A stretch of 64,000 nucleotides of DNA from assembly GCA_963969595.1 (NCBI GenBank), contig OZ018413.1:13319711-13383710 (forward strand). The letters are read 5' to 3'. Below the pieces are notes generated by a model. The model was not told the origin of the DNA. It saw only the letters and a list, made by a program, of their open reading frames with translations, and did no database searches. A program made the translations under genes and the position numbers. Shown here in pieces: positions 46,816 to 59,011 of this stretch. Position 1 is the first letter of the stretch. Every line of letters begins with the position of its first letter. This DNA comes from Neckera pumila (taxonomy: Eukaryota > Streptophyta > Bryopsida > Hypnales > Neckeraceae).

Positions 46816-48295
46816 TGTTGATTGTATTTAGTTGTCAACATTGCTTGGATCAACACACCTACTTCGTTCTCATTTGTCCGAATCAACATCTCTGCTAATT
46901 TGGGCCCCTTTTTCCACTAGTATGAAAAGATGATGTCTGAGGCGTGGTTGCAGATTTGATACCTGGCTGTGACAGTTTTTAATTTGGCGTGAAATCATCC
47001 TCTCTACCTAATGGAACCCCCTGGCTTGTAGTGTGTTGTTCAACACACTTGTTTAATCCTTTGGTTCTGTGTACTTTTTCCTCTATCAATGGAATTTGTC
47101 CATGTGTTTCAGGAAAAAAATAAAAACTTAAAAAAAAAAAAAAAAAAATGGTCTCTAAGCTCCATTGGGGGTGAGAGGAGGGCACTCCAAAGCTATCTCG
47201 TCCATCCCTGCCATCCCGTCCCAAGCCTATTTCTGGGCATTGCAAATTGAGAGCACCAACAGCGTCTTTTGGGACTAGATTTTCTGGAGGAAGGATCTGT
47301 TGCTCCTCGTTTGCCGTTTCTTCACTTAAGTTAGAATTGATGGATTCTGGCCTTCTGGGGAGCGCTAGCAAGATGAGGTCGTCATTCGTGCAGTGGAGCA
47401 GTTGGTAGTGTGTCTCGTAGATCTTGTTACAGTGCAATCTCTGTGATGAACTGAAGGAGCGAGTATTGTCGTTTCATTTTTGTTGCAGGGTTTAGGGTCT
47501 GGGTGGAGAGGAGTTTTGTGGATTGACTTGTTGAATCGGAATTTTTTTTGTTTTCCAGAATCTGAAGAGCATCCGCCTCAGTCCGTTGATTCAAAGTTCT
47601 TGTTGATTCAAATTACATCATTAAATGTGTCAAAGCTACGGAGTAATATTTTAATTTCCGTTATTTTCATTCCTACATGAATCTAAACTTATATAATTTT
47701 GGTTCATGAATCTAAACTTATATAATTTTGGTTCACGCAATTGAAACTCTTACAACAGATAATCAGGTCAATTGAAGGGAAATTTATGGATTTACATATG
47801 GTCACTTCACAGCACTCCAGACTTGAAACACATAACATCTCACATGCATCTGGCAATTTTCAAGTGATTCAAAGTGTCGAAATAAACAAGAGAAAATTAA
47901 ATATGGCTCAGAGTTCGTCTCAAAAGCATATGAAATCAGAGGTCTTTAAAATTGATTATTGACCCCAAAGTCACCCCGCTATACATTCCAATGGAAAAGT
48001 CTGAAAACAAAAAACGGTTGCACAAATCCTTGCTCTTCAACACGAGTGTCAAAAGAACGGTCAAACACAACCCAGGGTCCCCAATTTTGTCATCAAACAT
48101 GATCTTGACGGCTCTTCACCAAGGACCTCAAGTGACTAGAGCGCCGAACGTAATCAAAGCGACTCTTCCCAACCATCCTGAGGACAAGATGGTCAGCATA
48201 TTTTGGGGTGATGCTCACAATCGTTGCACAGATAATCAGATCAGTTTAGGGATCAAACTCTTCTTTTGTTCTTCCAGCAGCAGCCATTCTGTGCA
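46816..48295. other. Intergenic DNA downstream of the immune-receptor gene
   Basis: A minus-strand 152-codon frame at 46979-47437 crosses a poly-A tract and shows no domain; it is not called. A 29-bp unit (CATGAATCTAAACTT...) is exactly duplicated at 47676-47733. The last part is the probable 3' flank of the receptor gene. Confidence 0.4.
47676..47733 (+). repeat. 29-bp tandem duplication
   Basis: Two adjacent identical 29-bp units starting CATGAATCTAAACTTATAT. Confidence 0.85.
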
Positions 48296-51200
48296 TCATA
48301 AGGAATGCTTCCTCAAAAGCTTTGCTAACCTACTCTCAAGCCCCTGATGCTGACGCCGCTGCTGCTCCAACGCCGCTGCTGCTGGACAATAACATAGAAT
48401 GCGCTGGAAGTCCACTTTGGGACCAGATGATTTATCCGTCCACTCCGTCCACTTGGAGAAATTGTATACAAACATAGCCCAACCCCACAGAACAGCTTCT
48501 AAATTCAACAACGATATCAGCGTACATGACTCGGGCACAAGGGGTAGGCTTGATAGACCAGTACATCCCACTGCAAAAACCTCTTTGAGACTTACAAATG
48601 CTCGTAAGTCTGGCAACCGCCTCAAGCCATTGCAGTTCACAAGAAAAAGCCCCCGCAATTGCAACAGATTCTCCAACCCAGGAAGACTTTCAATAGCCGT
48701 ACTGGACACATCAAGGCGCTGCAGATTGGTCAGTTTACCCAACCCTGGCAAACCGTTCAGCGCCGAGCACCTGTTCAAGAGCAGATGCTTCAAAGAAATA
48801 AGGGACTCAAGGCCTGCTATTGAACCCCTGATTGGAAGGTTCTTCAGGACCAATCTTCTTAAATGAGTCAAGGAACTCAAGCCCCCAATGACAATGGAGG
48901 CGCTCGAAAAATCAAGATTGTTAACAATCTCGACCACCTCCAAACTTGGCATGCAACCCAAATCAAGGAGCGTCGGGAATTCCAGATTCCAACAAGTTAA
49001 CCGAAGAACTTTCAAAGTATTCGCCAAAGTACCTACACGGCAAATGGCAGCAGGATTCGCAAATCGCATATTCAGCTCCTGTAAATTGGAGCAAAGGGTG
49101 AAATAGGGTTCCTGCACCAAGCGTTCGCATGAGAGCTTCACAGAACGAAGCTCCTCCATGTTCTCAGACCATGTCAGAGTCTCCAGAATGAAACTTTTCA
49201 GCTTCAGACTTCGCAAACACTTCAGCGGACTGAGGTCCAAGCTCTTCTGCTGGACGAGGTTGATGTCGAGGACCACCAGATTCGACCACTCACGAAGCTT
49301 CTCAGGAGAAAAACTGATCACTGAACCTGTTTGAAGCCTGAGCCTCACAAGAGACGACCAACGCAGACCTGGAGGACCACTCTTCAGCCACGAGGGTAAA
49401 GTCCTCCCGTTCCTCTCATACACACACCATCTTTGAGACTCCTCCAAGTGAATCTGATGCTCAGCAAAATCGACATACAAATCATGGACGGTGACCTTCA
49501 AAGTGTTGTTCTTCTCCCAGTCTTCGATGAGCGACTTCCTTCGCAAATTCTTCATCTGCAATGCACCATCACAATGCAATACCAACAAAGGATTCAATAT
49601 TGCCATCGCGTTCAAATTGATGGAATGAAATACTTCACGAGTGCAATTGAAAAGCCAAACTAAGGGAGCAACCCTCCGATAAGTCTTAGTATGGATCTCC
49701 CTTTGGACCCCAACTTTGAATGCTTACCAGTCACAAATTGAAGTTATTATCCTCCAAGAATTTGACTTTGGATTGGAAACACAAACAATCGAAATACACA
49801 GCGAGAACAGTGTTCTCAGCTACGATCGAGGTGCTCAAAAAGTTCTCACCCTTACTTGCCAGGGTGAGACCTAATCGACAGTTGTCGGATGCGAAATGAT
49901 CGCTTGAAACTGTGGGTTCTTGCCATCGCAAAAAGCTCAGAACTGGGACAACAATTTACAATGCAATCGAGAAAAAGAAATGGCAACAAGAGTGGAGGCA
50001 ACGCACCATTATTGATAGAAGGGCTCTAATAGTTGGATAAAATGAGTCAAGAATACTTCAGCAATTTGTCAACTACACTCACCTCGTATAGAGTCTGCTC
50101 TTCATCCATGCCATGGATCGAAACTAACCAGTCGCAAAGATCATGAACATTATTCAGCTTTCCACGAGGTGCAAACACGGCGATATCAAGAAAGAGGAGT
50201 TTGTCTGATTCCTTGGGCAAGGCGTCGTAACCTGCTCGGAGGATGTCAAACACGGAGTCATTGTAAAACCATCTCCTTTCCTGCAAGATCTTGGACTTGT
50301 GGAGCCACTGGAGGGGATTGTGTTCATCAATGCCCTTCAGATAGGACCCCAAAGCTTGCAAGGACAACGGATGACAGTGTCCGGTTAGAGGCCGAGATTC
50401 AGATACCACAACAGGCTCATCCTTGTTCAGGAAAAAACACCGCTGGATACAAGACTTCAGAACTGCCATCTCCTCCACTGTGAACGGTGAGACAAGCCGG
50501 CCCGGCGCGAGCGCATGCTGCAGAAAGATTCTCATGGCCTCATCTTCATCCAAAGTTGGAACCTGCATATAAGAAACTTTCTCACGAGGTATGCTTGCAA
50601 TGTTCCAACCATAGCGGTCAACTAAAGAGATCTGAATGGGGTTTCCTTCCAACACATTTTTCAGATTCTCCAGACTACGAGTTGTCACAATTGCTTTGCT
50701 TCTTGGGCTCAAGCAGCTGAGAAGGATCTGAACACATTCTGCGCTTCCCTCAGGCACATTGTCCAGGGCCAGAAATACATCTCGCCTCGGCAAGGCCATT
50801 CTTAAGCTGTCATTACCCTGCGAGAAGAACAACAATACTCATGCCACTGAATGTATACTGCAAGCACACTCGTTCTTAGCCAACATCTCGAACAAACAGA
50901 CTACTTCAAAGGCAAAAGAAGTGTTTCATCAATTCTATTAATGTAATTAACATGAAGTAGGCACAGCTGAAGTTGATGAAACCTGTTCAACGCTTGAAAC
51001 TCTTCTCAATAGTTCTGGTCTTGCATCAGTCAGCGACTCCAGGATCAACTTCTGGGCTTCGATGATGTTTTCTTGCTTGAAATCCTTGTAACCCTTCAGC
51101 TCAATGTGGAGAACCCGGCCAGCAAATTCCGCATAATAAAAATTGCACAGAGTCTTACAAAGGAGTGTCTTCCCTGCCCCACCAATACCATGCACACCTA

Positions 51201-52375
51201 CAACTCTAGCATGTGCCTTACAAAACCACGAGGACGATATATCGTCCGTACTTAGTTTATCAAACTCCGCAACTACCACCTGCCATGTCACAACGACGAG
51301 CCTCAGATGTGTTGGTCATAAACTGATAGATTATAGTTCACACATGTGAATTAAGATGGGGACAACCAATATCTATATCAAAGCAAAATCCACGCCAAAT
51401 GAATACGGTCTCTTTGCTATCAAGAATACTCAACTAGGAAACTAGCAAGATAAAACTCAGAGAATCACAAGAAATCAAAATCAGGAATGCAGAAGATGGA
51501 ATCAACAAGGAGAGGACATACGTCACACAGGCGATCCCTGCCCTGCATGGCCGAAACGTCAAACTGAACATCTGGCGGACAAAGTTTGCAAATAGAAGCC
51601 ACAATCGCTCTCCTGTAAGCCAACTCGGAGTCTCCTGCAAACACCTCTCCATTAATAGAACCAAGATAGCGAAGAGCATCAGCTGCATCGTCGTAATACA
51701 ACCTCTTGTCCGTTTTGCAACGTTCCTCCCACGCTGACATCACGCGATCATGCTCACGTTTGAGGTCTTCAACTCCGATCTTGTAGAACAAGGGGAAGAT
51801 TTTCAGATTAGTGCCGTCATGCTTTATCGCTCTTACAAATTCAATCAGCTCTATCATGGGCCATTTGGAGAGGAGAAACTCCATGGACAGCACCACCACT
51901 GCCACGTGACACTGGCGGGTAGCATCCTTGATCAAAGCGGGAAAATGCTCCCCCTTGGGCAAGCTGCCTGGACGACGATCAAAGAACGGTAAGTGTCCGG
52001 CATTTTCCAGGTCTTCACAGAGTTGCTCCACAAATGGCTTCTGTGCGCCGCTATGGCTTAAGAAGATCCTGTGCTTTGGTAACAATTTCACTTCCTCGCT
52101 GCATTGATCACCTCCAACAGACGCCGGGCCGTCGGTCCCTTGTGCGTCAACCAACAGACGAGGTGATTTGGCCACCACGCCGGGATCATTGCTGCAAGAC
52201 AAGCACCAAAAACATAAAAATTAGGTCAACGATATTCTTGCAAACTCGTCTTACTAAAGCACAAGAAACTCTTTTTTAAGTACCTGGTAGATTCATGTAA
52301 CTCGTTGGCTTGAATCGGACGAGTGCCTTGAAGCAGAGCTGTCGAACTCGCATTTTCTTCCGCCTTGCGCTTCAT
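48296..52375 (-). CDS. TIR-NBS-LRR immune receptor (5 exons, about 1017 aa)
   Basis: Minus-strand exons: 52375-52284, 52191-51522, 51279-50983, 50817-50083 and 49555-48296. All junctions are GT/AG and in frame. It is an intracellular pathogen sensor of the TNL type. The TIR domain starts about residue 70 (HRIFLSHSGAQKPF), with the putative NADase Glu145 in SKWPMIELIEF. NB-ARC motifs: P-loop GVHGIGGAGKT (about 282-292), kinase-2 DVFLALDNV (366-374), RNBS-B SKAIVTTRS (about 393-401), GLPL-like GHCHPLSLQ (499-507) and VHD in place of MHD (621-623). Leucine-rich repeats follow to about residue 980, for example LTNLQRLDVSSTAIESLPGLENL. The C-terminus after the LRRs is short and Gln/Ala-rich. No break was found, so it may be functional. 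A further 3' exon cannot be excluded. Confidence 0.9.
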
Positions 52376-52439
52376 GTTCCGCCCTTTTTCAACAGCCCAG
52401 CGTATTCATCGCTGCATAACTTACACCATACTAAACATT

Positions 52440-52680
52440 AAGGTAGACAAGCCTATTACCACCCTGATTTGCAATCTGGATATATTGCAGCCAATTCCAA
52501 GAAGGGCATGTATTTTTCAAAGGTGTGTTGTTTTACAAATCAAACTCAAGTGGAATTATAATTTTTTGATCAAAATTGTAATTTCTGTGAATTTTTGAAG
52601 TGTCAAACCTGAAATTACAAAATCATTTGTAGACTGGAGTCATAAACATCATATTAACAACCCATAACCACCTTTCCATG
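52440..52680. repeat. Dispersed repeat J, copy 2
   Basis: Aligns in order with 5345-5600. It lies just upstream of the receptor's first exon and may contribute to its promoter. Confidence 0.55.
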
Positions 52681-52941
52681 TATCTATTAGCACGTAAGTA
52701 TGGACCAATGAAAAATTGACACATTAGTCTTTGTGATATCAATGCTCTGATTTTGTCTGGAAAATGATTTTGTCTGGAAAATGAGTGGAGTTGGATGAGT
52801 GTAATGGCGGAAATGGGGCCAAAAATAGGATGGCGGCTTTAGGAAGCTGACGGCTTTAGGCTGATTTACCTTAGGTCAATCACATCCTCCCAAACTTCTG
52901 CAGCTCTTAATCAACAGAAGATACTCTGTCAATTCAAGTAC

Positions 52942-53010
52942 CTGTTAGATTCTTGTGCTCTGTCACCTTGGACGGACCAGTGCCTCGAGCTCTACTTCAC
53001 TCGCATTTGT
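52942..53010 (-). pseudogene. Decayed duplicate of the receptor's first exon
   Basis: The reverse complement resembles exon 1 of the receptor at 52375-52284. It ends in AATCTAACAG followed by GTACTTG where exon 1 ends AATCTACCAG and GTACTTA, and it shares AATGCGAGT and CACTSGTCCG-like words. The copy contains stops in the corresponding frame. It marks a local duplication of the receptor's 5' end. Confidence 0.55.
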
Positions 53011-53939
53011 TTCGTCCTGACCCTAAGGTTCAGAAACATACCGCAAATGATCATCATGAAATGCAAAACCTCCGGGCATGAAGTTGGGATAAGTAAGTGA
53101 GAGAAGGACTTACCGTAGTCTCCATGACTGTCACTTACTCCTTCCTGACCCAAATTAGTGCGGGAGATTCCGCAGGCCTGGGTTTTCACGACATCTGACG
53201 CCGAGGCTCGCAGAACAGGAATTTCTTCTCTCTGCGACGAAACTGCGTACTAATCATGCTCTCCGCGTCGCAGCCGATTCGAAGATGCCACACCCTCGAC
53301 CTTGAGTTCTCTGCCGCAATCAAAACCTCGTTACCAAACAGCGAATTCATCAAGTGGTAGCCTGAAAAACATAAATCCGCAGAGCGAAGAAACAGTCGGC
53401 CTTCAAGTGTGGTTACCGACTACAGTGCAGCGGAGGACAACTGGATGGGACGCTACTTTGGAGAAACAGAGGAAGCCCTGCAAAGCGCCCTGTATACTTA
53501 ACAAGAGTTTTGTTCACAATTTTTTTTTGAATGGCTAACAATCAACCGCCACCCAAACCTTTGATGAGGTCACTTTTACCATTTTGCAAGTTTGGATACG
53601 TTGTAGTGAGTGGAGATTTTTGAATTTGTACATGCATTTATTTGAGTAACTTTAATTTCAATTATCATATTCTATATATGGCATTGAATTATTTCATGTC
53701 ATTTCTATAAATCTTACAAAAAGTTATAAATTTTTGTTTATAGCAAATTTGAAGCACTCAACAATAAATCAAGGTCTCCACAATACCACCAATATATTTT
53801 GACTAAGTTTAGATCCCTAAAAAATCAATAAAATAGTGAAAGTTCTATAAAGCGTCCAATATTAATTTACTCCTCTTTGCAATGTATTTGGATTTTGTAT
53901 AGTGCATACTATTAACCTTAATTTTGGCGTGTGATTAAA
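53011..53939. other. Upstream region of the immune receptor
   Basis: Positions 53100-53500 are GC-richer and could be a remnant of a duplicated 5' region or another promoter. A plus-strand 78-codon frame (53302-53538) has no recognised domain. Confidence 0.35.
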
Positions 53940-54191
53940 GACATTTCACAAGAAGGGATTTGGCCCATGCAAAGGGTTGCAAATTCCTGACTGCAGAGAA
54001 TACGCTACGCTGCGCCACACGCATCACAATAGTATGACGTAGCTGAAATTTGTCAATGTCATTTTTTATTTTTATTTTTTGGGGGGGAAATTAGGATTTT
54101 GGCAATAGCTCAACATTCCTTCCTTGCATTGGAAACAAATTAGGATACAAGCCTAAAATGGCCCTCGAATGCCTTCAAATAACATCTAATG
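53940..54191. mobile_element. Short inverted-repeat element, family H copy 3 (degraded)
   Basis: The interior follows the order of the other two copies (TGCAAATTCCTGACTGC, TATGACGTAGC, GTCATTTTTTATT, GGATACAAGCCTAAAATGG) and the right end reads ATGCCTTCAAATAACATCTAATG. The left end is poorly preserved. Confidence 0.55.
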
Positions 54192-54844
54192 TCAATAAAA
54201 CTAGTATACTAGCCTTCCCAAAAAAATTCTCATGTATAATTAGGCTTAGTGTTCATAATCAAATATTGAAATTATTATCATTGTAAACACATTCAAAAGT
54301 ACTACCATATACGTGGTGAGTTATTTTTTGTTGCTAAATTGGCCACCATATGAATATATGACAAGTCACTTTTACACATGATTCTTAACTCCTATAAATT
54401 TGATAGCTCTAGCTTGCATAGTGGCATTTGACTTGATTTGCCTAGGCAATATTTATTACTTTATTGAACCAAATGGTTTCATGTAACTAAGCTCAAAGAC
54501 GGCTACAACAACTGATTATGCTTCATTTGAACTTCAGTTGACTACACTTAGACAATCCGAATTTGCCCTTGCTTGAAAATATGACATAGCCCTTGCATAT
54601 TTAATCCTTGCAATTACACCTTCTTGTTTAAAATTTCTACAACACTTGCTTATTTGGTAATTGATTCATTAAAACAAAATAAAAAATTCTTTGGGATATT
54701 TTTTATGCAAAGGTATTGAACTGTTGTGATGGACTAATGGCGTCAACCCAAGTTACTTCTTTTGCTGTTTAGATTTTAGACTTGAGTTGTTTAGATTATT
54801 GTATACAAGTTTTTTGGTCTAATATTCTTTTGCATATCCATACC
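54192..54844. other. AT-rich intergenic DNA, nothing recognised
   Basis: No gene, RNA or element could be supported. Confidence 0.4.
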
Positions 54845-55835
54845 TTAAGTTTGCCTGTTTGTTTTGTTTTGTTTTGTTTTGTTACGGTGAGATCTCCCAG
54901 ACCATGCGTGCCTCGGCCACGTGCTTGGTACCATTGGAAAGCCCTTGGCAAGGAGGGGTGCACGGGCTTGGTTTGGTGGCATTTGGAGCTACGGTGCGGA
55001 AGTTATTGAATTTCAAAGTATTTATGGAATCCAAGAATTAGAAAATTACTTTTACTTTGATTTTGGTTGTGTTCTTGTTACCGTTGGAAAGCTCTTGGCG
55101 AGGAGGGGTGGAGGGGCTTTGTTTTGTGGCACTTGGAATGACGGTGTGAAAGATGTTGAATTTTAAAGTTTTTATTATGAATTAGAGAATTAGAAAATTA
55201 TTTTTACTACGGATTTGACTGTGGCAACAACATAGGGCACACTAGAAAAAAAGTTTACTTTGATTTTGGTTGCAACCTTAGTACTATTGGAAAGCTTTTG
55301 GCAAGGAAGGGTGGACGAGCTTTGTCTTGTGGCGTTTGGAATGACGATGTGAAAGGTATTGAATTTTGAAGTTTTTATTTTGAAAATTAGAAAAATACTT
55401 TTTCTTTTGTTTTGGTTGTGGCAATAGCACAGGGCACACTAGTCCATGCCTTAAGTTTGACTGTTTGTTTGTTTTGTTTTGTTACATTGAGATCTCTCGG
55501 ATCGTGCGTCCCCCAGCCACGTGCTTGGTATTGTCAAAAAGGGCTCAGCGAGGAGGGGTGCATGGGCTTGATTTTGTAGCTTTTGGACCTACAATGAGGA
55601 AGTTATTGAATTTCAAAGTATTTATGGATCAAAAAATTAGAAAATTACTTTTATTTTGATTTTGGTTGGATTTTTGGTACCGTTGGAAAGCTCTGGGTGA
55701 GGAAGGGTGGGCGGGCTTTGTTTTGTGGCGTTTGGAATGATGGTGTAGAAAATATTGAGTTTCAAAGTTTTTATAGATTTGAAAATTAGAAAATTACTTT
55801 TTCTTTTCTTTTGGTTGTGTCAACGGCACAAGGCA
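54845..55835 (+). repeat. GC-richer tandem/dispersed repeat I
   Basis: Two full units (54845-55245 and 55445-55835) and a partial unit between them share CCTTAAGTTTG, a TTTTG run, CACGTGCTTGGTA, GAGGAGGGGTG and GAATTTCAAAGTATTTAT. They end near GCACAGGGCACACTAGT. Within a unit, the block from GGAAAGC..TTGGC..GAGGGGTG to AGAAAATTACTTTT occurs twice. A third location is 63035-63523. No coding capacity and no clear terminal inverted repeats, so the class is unknown. Confidence 0.7.
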
Positions 55836-55915
55836 CAAAAGTGAAAATGGTAACAAGTTGTTTGTGGGCTTAAGACACCTTGAATACATCAACTAACCTC
55901 ATAATTTGATGTTAA

Positions 55916-56260
55916 CCCCTAAAAATTCATTGATCCTTTGGGGGACAAATGGGATTTCGAGTAGGTACTTACGGGCTGAATTTTTGTCATGATGTTTTGA
56001 AACTTTTGTTGAAGTTAGAAAAACTAATAATCTTCATGATAATGTAATCTTTTTTTCAATTGATGCTTGAGAACAAAAGCTATGCTCAGATAAGCTCAAC
56101 ACGAAGGAGAAGGGACAACAAAAAAACATTTTGCAAAAATTTGAATTTGAGTTTTTTAATTTTTTTTCTCATTGATTATATTTTTGTCTACCTAGAAAGC
56201 TTAAATTTGATTCATTTTTGAGCATTTTTCAATGAAAACGTAGTCATGGAACTTTAGGAG
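55916..56260 (+). mobile_element. Family A MITE, copy 4 (345 bp)
   Basis: Flanked by TTAA at 55912-55915 and 56261-56264. Starts CCCCTAAAAATTCATTGATCC and ends GGAACTTTAGGAG. The order matches family A up to an internal deletion near the right end. Confidence 0.8.
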
Positions 56261-56264
56261 TTAA

Positions 56265-57184
56265 TGCCAATTAAAGTAATTGGAATTGGCTAAGTTATTT
56301 CATTATATGTGCATGTCAATTTTGCTTTGAAGTACTAAAGAGGTTTCAACTTCACTATCTCTCTATATTGCTAATGTAGCTCTTAATTTAGTCTTTTCTT
56401 ACCAATCTTTCCTAATATAATTTTTTAGGGGGGATGGAAGAATGCCCGCCATTCAATTGCAATCTGAAATTTTTCTTACTTCACTCCTAACATTTGCACC
56501 ATTTTCCCTACCTTTGGGCATTGATTGTGCCTTGATCCTTATTGGAGAACGTTGTCAAAGTAGGAAGATCTAAATAACCTATGACAACCCCATTGATGTT
56601 TTAAAGTTTCTTTCTAAATTGTTCAACATATTTTTTATTTCAATATAAAGGTCCTCCATATAAAGATGCAATATAACTTTAAAAAATACTTGTTCTAAAC
56701 CAACACAAATTGCAGAATTCTAATAGTATAGTATGATGATTTGAAAATGAAGCCAAAAAGTTGGTATTAAAATCTTATAATCTATACTAAATTTTGAAAC
56801 TAAGTGTAAACACCTTGAGATTGAAATAAAGAATTGACCAATTATTTTGTTGTTTTTGTCCCTCTTCAAGAGCCAGCAAACATACATGAAGGCAATTTTT
56901 TCATCTTGAAACAACAACACACCAAAAAAGAGCATTGAAAATAAAAAAAGACATGCAATTTTGATAAGAAAGTTCCACGTAGTAAATAGTAGGATAATTA
57001 ACATATCTAGATTTGATCAAATGTGATAATGAGAATAAATCCACTCTTGTAGTTGTAGAAGAAAAAAAAGAAAAAAAAAGAATTAATAATTGATTTTTGA
57101 TTAGTTTTAACCTTTTTGTTAACAGTCACTTGCATATTTCATCAATAACCATCTTTAGATTATCTCACCTCAAAACTTAGGAAA
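56265..57184. other. AT-rich intergenic DNA, nothing recognised
   Basis: A 94-codon minus-strand frame (56720-57004) is AT-driven, Phe/Ile-rich and has no domain; it is not called. Confidence 0.4.
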
Positions 57185-57396
57185 CTCCCTCCATCTAGAT
57201 TTCATTGATTACATTATGAAAAATAGAATTTAGAAGAGTTCTAAATTTTGTATCTCCATAATTAATGAAGAGCATTGCATGTGTTCATTGCAACCTAAAT
57301 AAAATTGGAAACAAGAATGTCTCCATCTAATCTATTCAAAATAACCTTAAACAAACATAAGGTTCAAAGTAAATACTTATTTTGGACAGAGGGAGT
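57185..57396. mobile_element. Stowaway-like MITE (about 212 bp, degraded)
   Basis: The left end CTCCCTCCATCTAGATTTC and right end GACAGAGGGAGTA form the Stowaway-type terminus. The inner arms are only partly complementary. Confidence 0.5.
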
Positions 57397-57457
57397 ATAT
57401 TTTTATATCATATTTCCATCTAATAGTTGTCAAGTTTATTTTTCCTTTCTAACTTAA

Positions 57458-58084
57458 CCTCTAAATGCGCAAGGCCTTTTTTGAGCTTTTTAGAATTTGC
57501 TTTAAATTAAACAAAAAGCTGACATTTTAATAATTTTTATTAATTTTTTGGAATTGTAACTGTAGAAATTCAAAGTTGACATGATAGAGATCACATGAAA
57601 AAAGAAAATACACGAATATCACTTATGGATTGAAAGAATATAATGTTGGATTGTGAGGGTGTAAAAACTATGAAAGTTATTTAAAGCCTTTCAATCCTCT
57701 TTATACATGTCAAATCTAAAAAACTGGTCACCAAAAAAATAAGGTTAAGAGGCATAATATGCAAAATTTGAATCAGTTTCTAGCTTTTTGGAATCTACTC
57801 TATAATTTTTTAAATGAATTTCTAATGTGATTTTTTCTCCAAGATCTAGTATATTTGAGGCTCATTTCCAAAAGTCCTCAGCACCAGAAAATCAAGATTT
57901 GCAATAGACACCTTTGCACAAAATCTTGAATAAAAAAATCATAATCATTTGTTTTCAAAATCGATTTTTTGATGCTAAAATTAGACTTAAAAAAAATTAA
58001 AAAATATAAACTACAAAAAGTAAGGTGTTATTTAACTTCAAAGTATTAACAATACCATAATTTGGTGCCTCGGGTATTTAGGAG
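57458..58084. mobile_element. TTAA-flanked MITE, family C (627 bp)
   Basis: TTAA at 57454-57457 and 58085-58088. The left end CCTCTAAATGCGCAAGGC and the right end, reversed, CTCCTAAATACCCGAGGC are inverted repeats. AT-rich interior with no gene. Confidence 0.75.
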
Positions 58085-58097
58085 TTAATCTAATTAA

Positions 58098-59007
58098 TCC
58101 CTAATGTTCTAAATGTTTTTTTGAAGGACTCTTGAGATAGGTACCTTTGATTTCAATTTTTGGCAAGATATTTTGAAACTTTTTTGAAATAAAAAATCGA
58201 ATTAGCTTTCTACAAATGTAATTTTTATTTAGTTGGTTCTTAGGAGCAAAAGTTATGCCATAATAAACCAAAATAGGCAAGGGCACGCAACAAAAAAATT
58301 AACAAAAAATTTGAAAAAATTAAATTTAAGAAAGTTTTTATAGATTGTATTTTTGTCTATTTGGAAAGATTTGATTCATTCCATTTGGATAAGTGATGTG
58401 AGAGTTATGAAGATTCTTGTTTTGCGGGCAATCTTAGCAAATTCTTGAGAAAGTAATGTATTGGATCCGTTTATGGATTCAATTTTAACAATTTTTCAAA
58501 AAAAAGTGGAACATGGTTTAGTTTGCTTTCTAAAACAATTTTACTATTGGAATTAGTGTATTTCAACTCTTTGATCAATCTTAGAGCTAACAATAATTTA
58601 GTTTTTCTGCCTATCTTGTATCCACCGACTCAACAATGAAAATCAGGGTGGAGAGAATTTTTTTTTCCAAATTTCCAACTCAATTCTTCAGTATAATGAA
58701 ATTTAAATTCACAATTTGTAGTGTAAAAATTCTAAGTTAAGAGGATTGAATGCCTTATTACTAATCTAATTAAATTAGGAACAAAAAAAATTGTTGTCTT
58801 CACTTTTAATGCTTATAAGTGTTGTGAATAATAAGGTCAAACTTTTTGAAATTACTTCCCAACATTCTCATATTAGTTTAGTTCAAGATCCTACATTTAG
58901 ATATGCAAAAGGAAATTTTTTTTTTCCTTTTTTTTTCCTTTTTTTTCATTGAAAATGACAATTTTGAGTGATTTTTGACGGAAAAATAGCCTTAGAAACT
59001 TTAGGGA
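58098..59007 (+). mobile_element. Family A element, copy 5 (910 bp)
   Basis: TTAA at 58094-58097 and 59008-59011. The right end, reversed, reads TCCCTAAAGTTTCTAAGGC and continues with CCGTCAAAAATCACTCAAAA, as in copy 1. It begins only nine bases after the TTAA that ends the family C element. Confidence 0.8.
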
Positions 59008-59011
59008 TTAA

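Noticed and set aside
46979..47437. 152-codon minus-strand frame
   Set aside because: It runs through a poly-A tract (poly-Phe) and a short CATCCCTGC-like duplication, with no domain and no supporting splice pattern.
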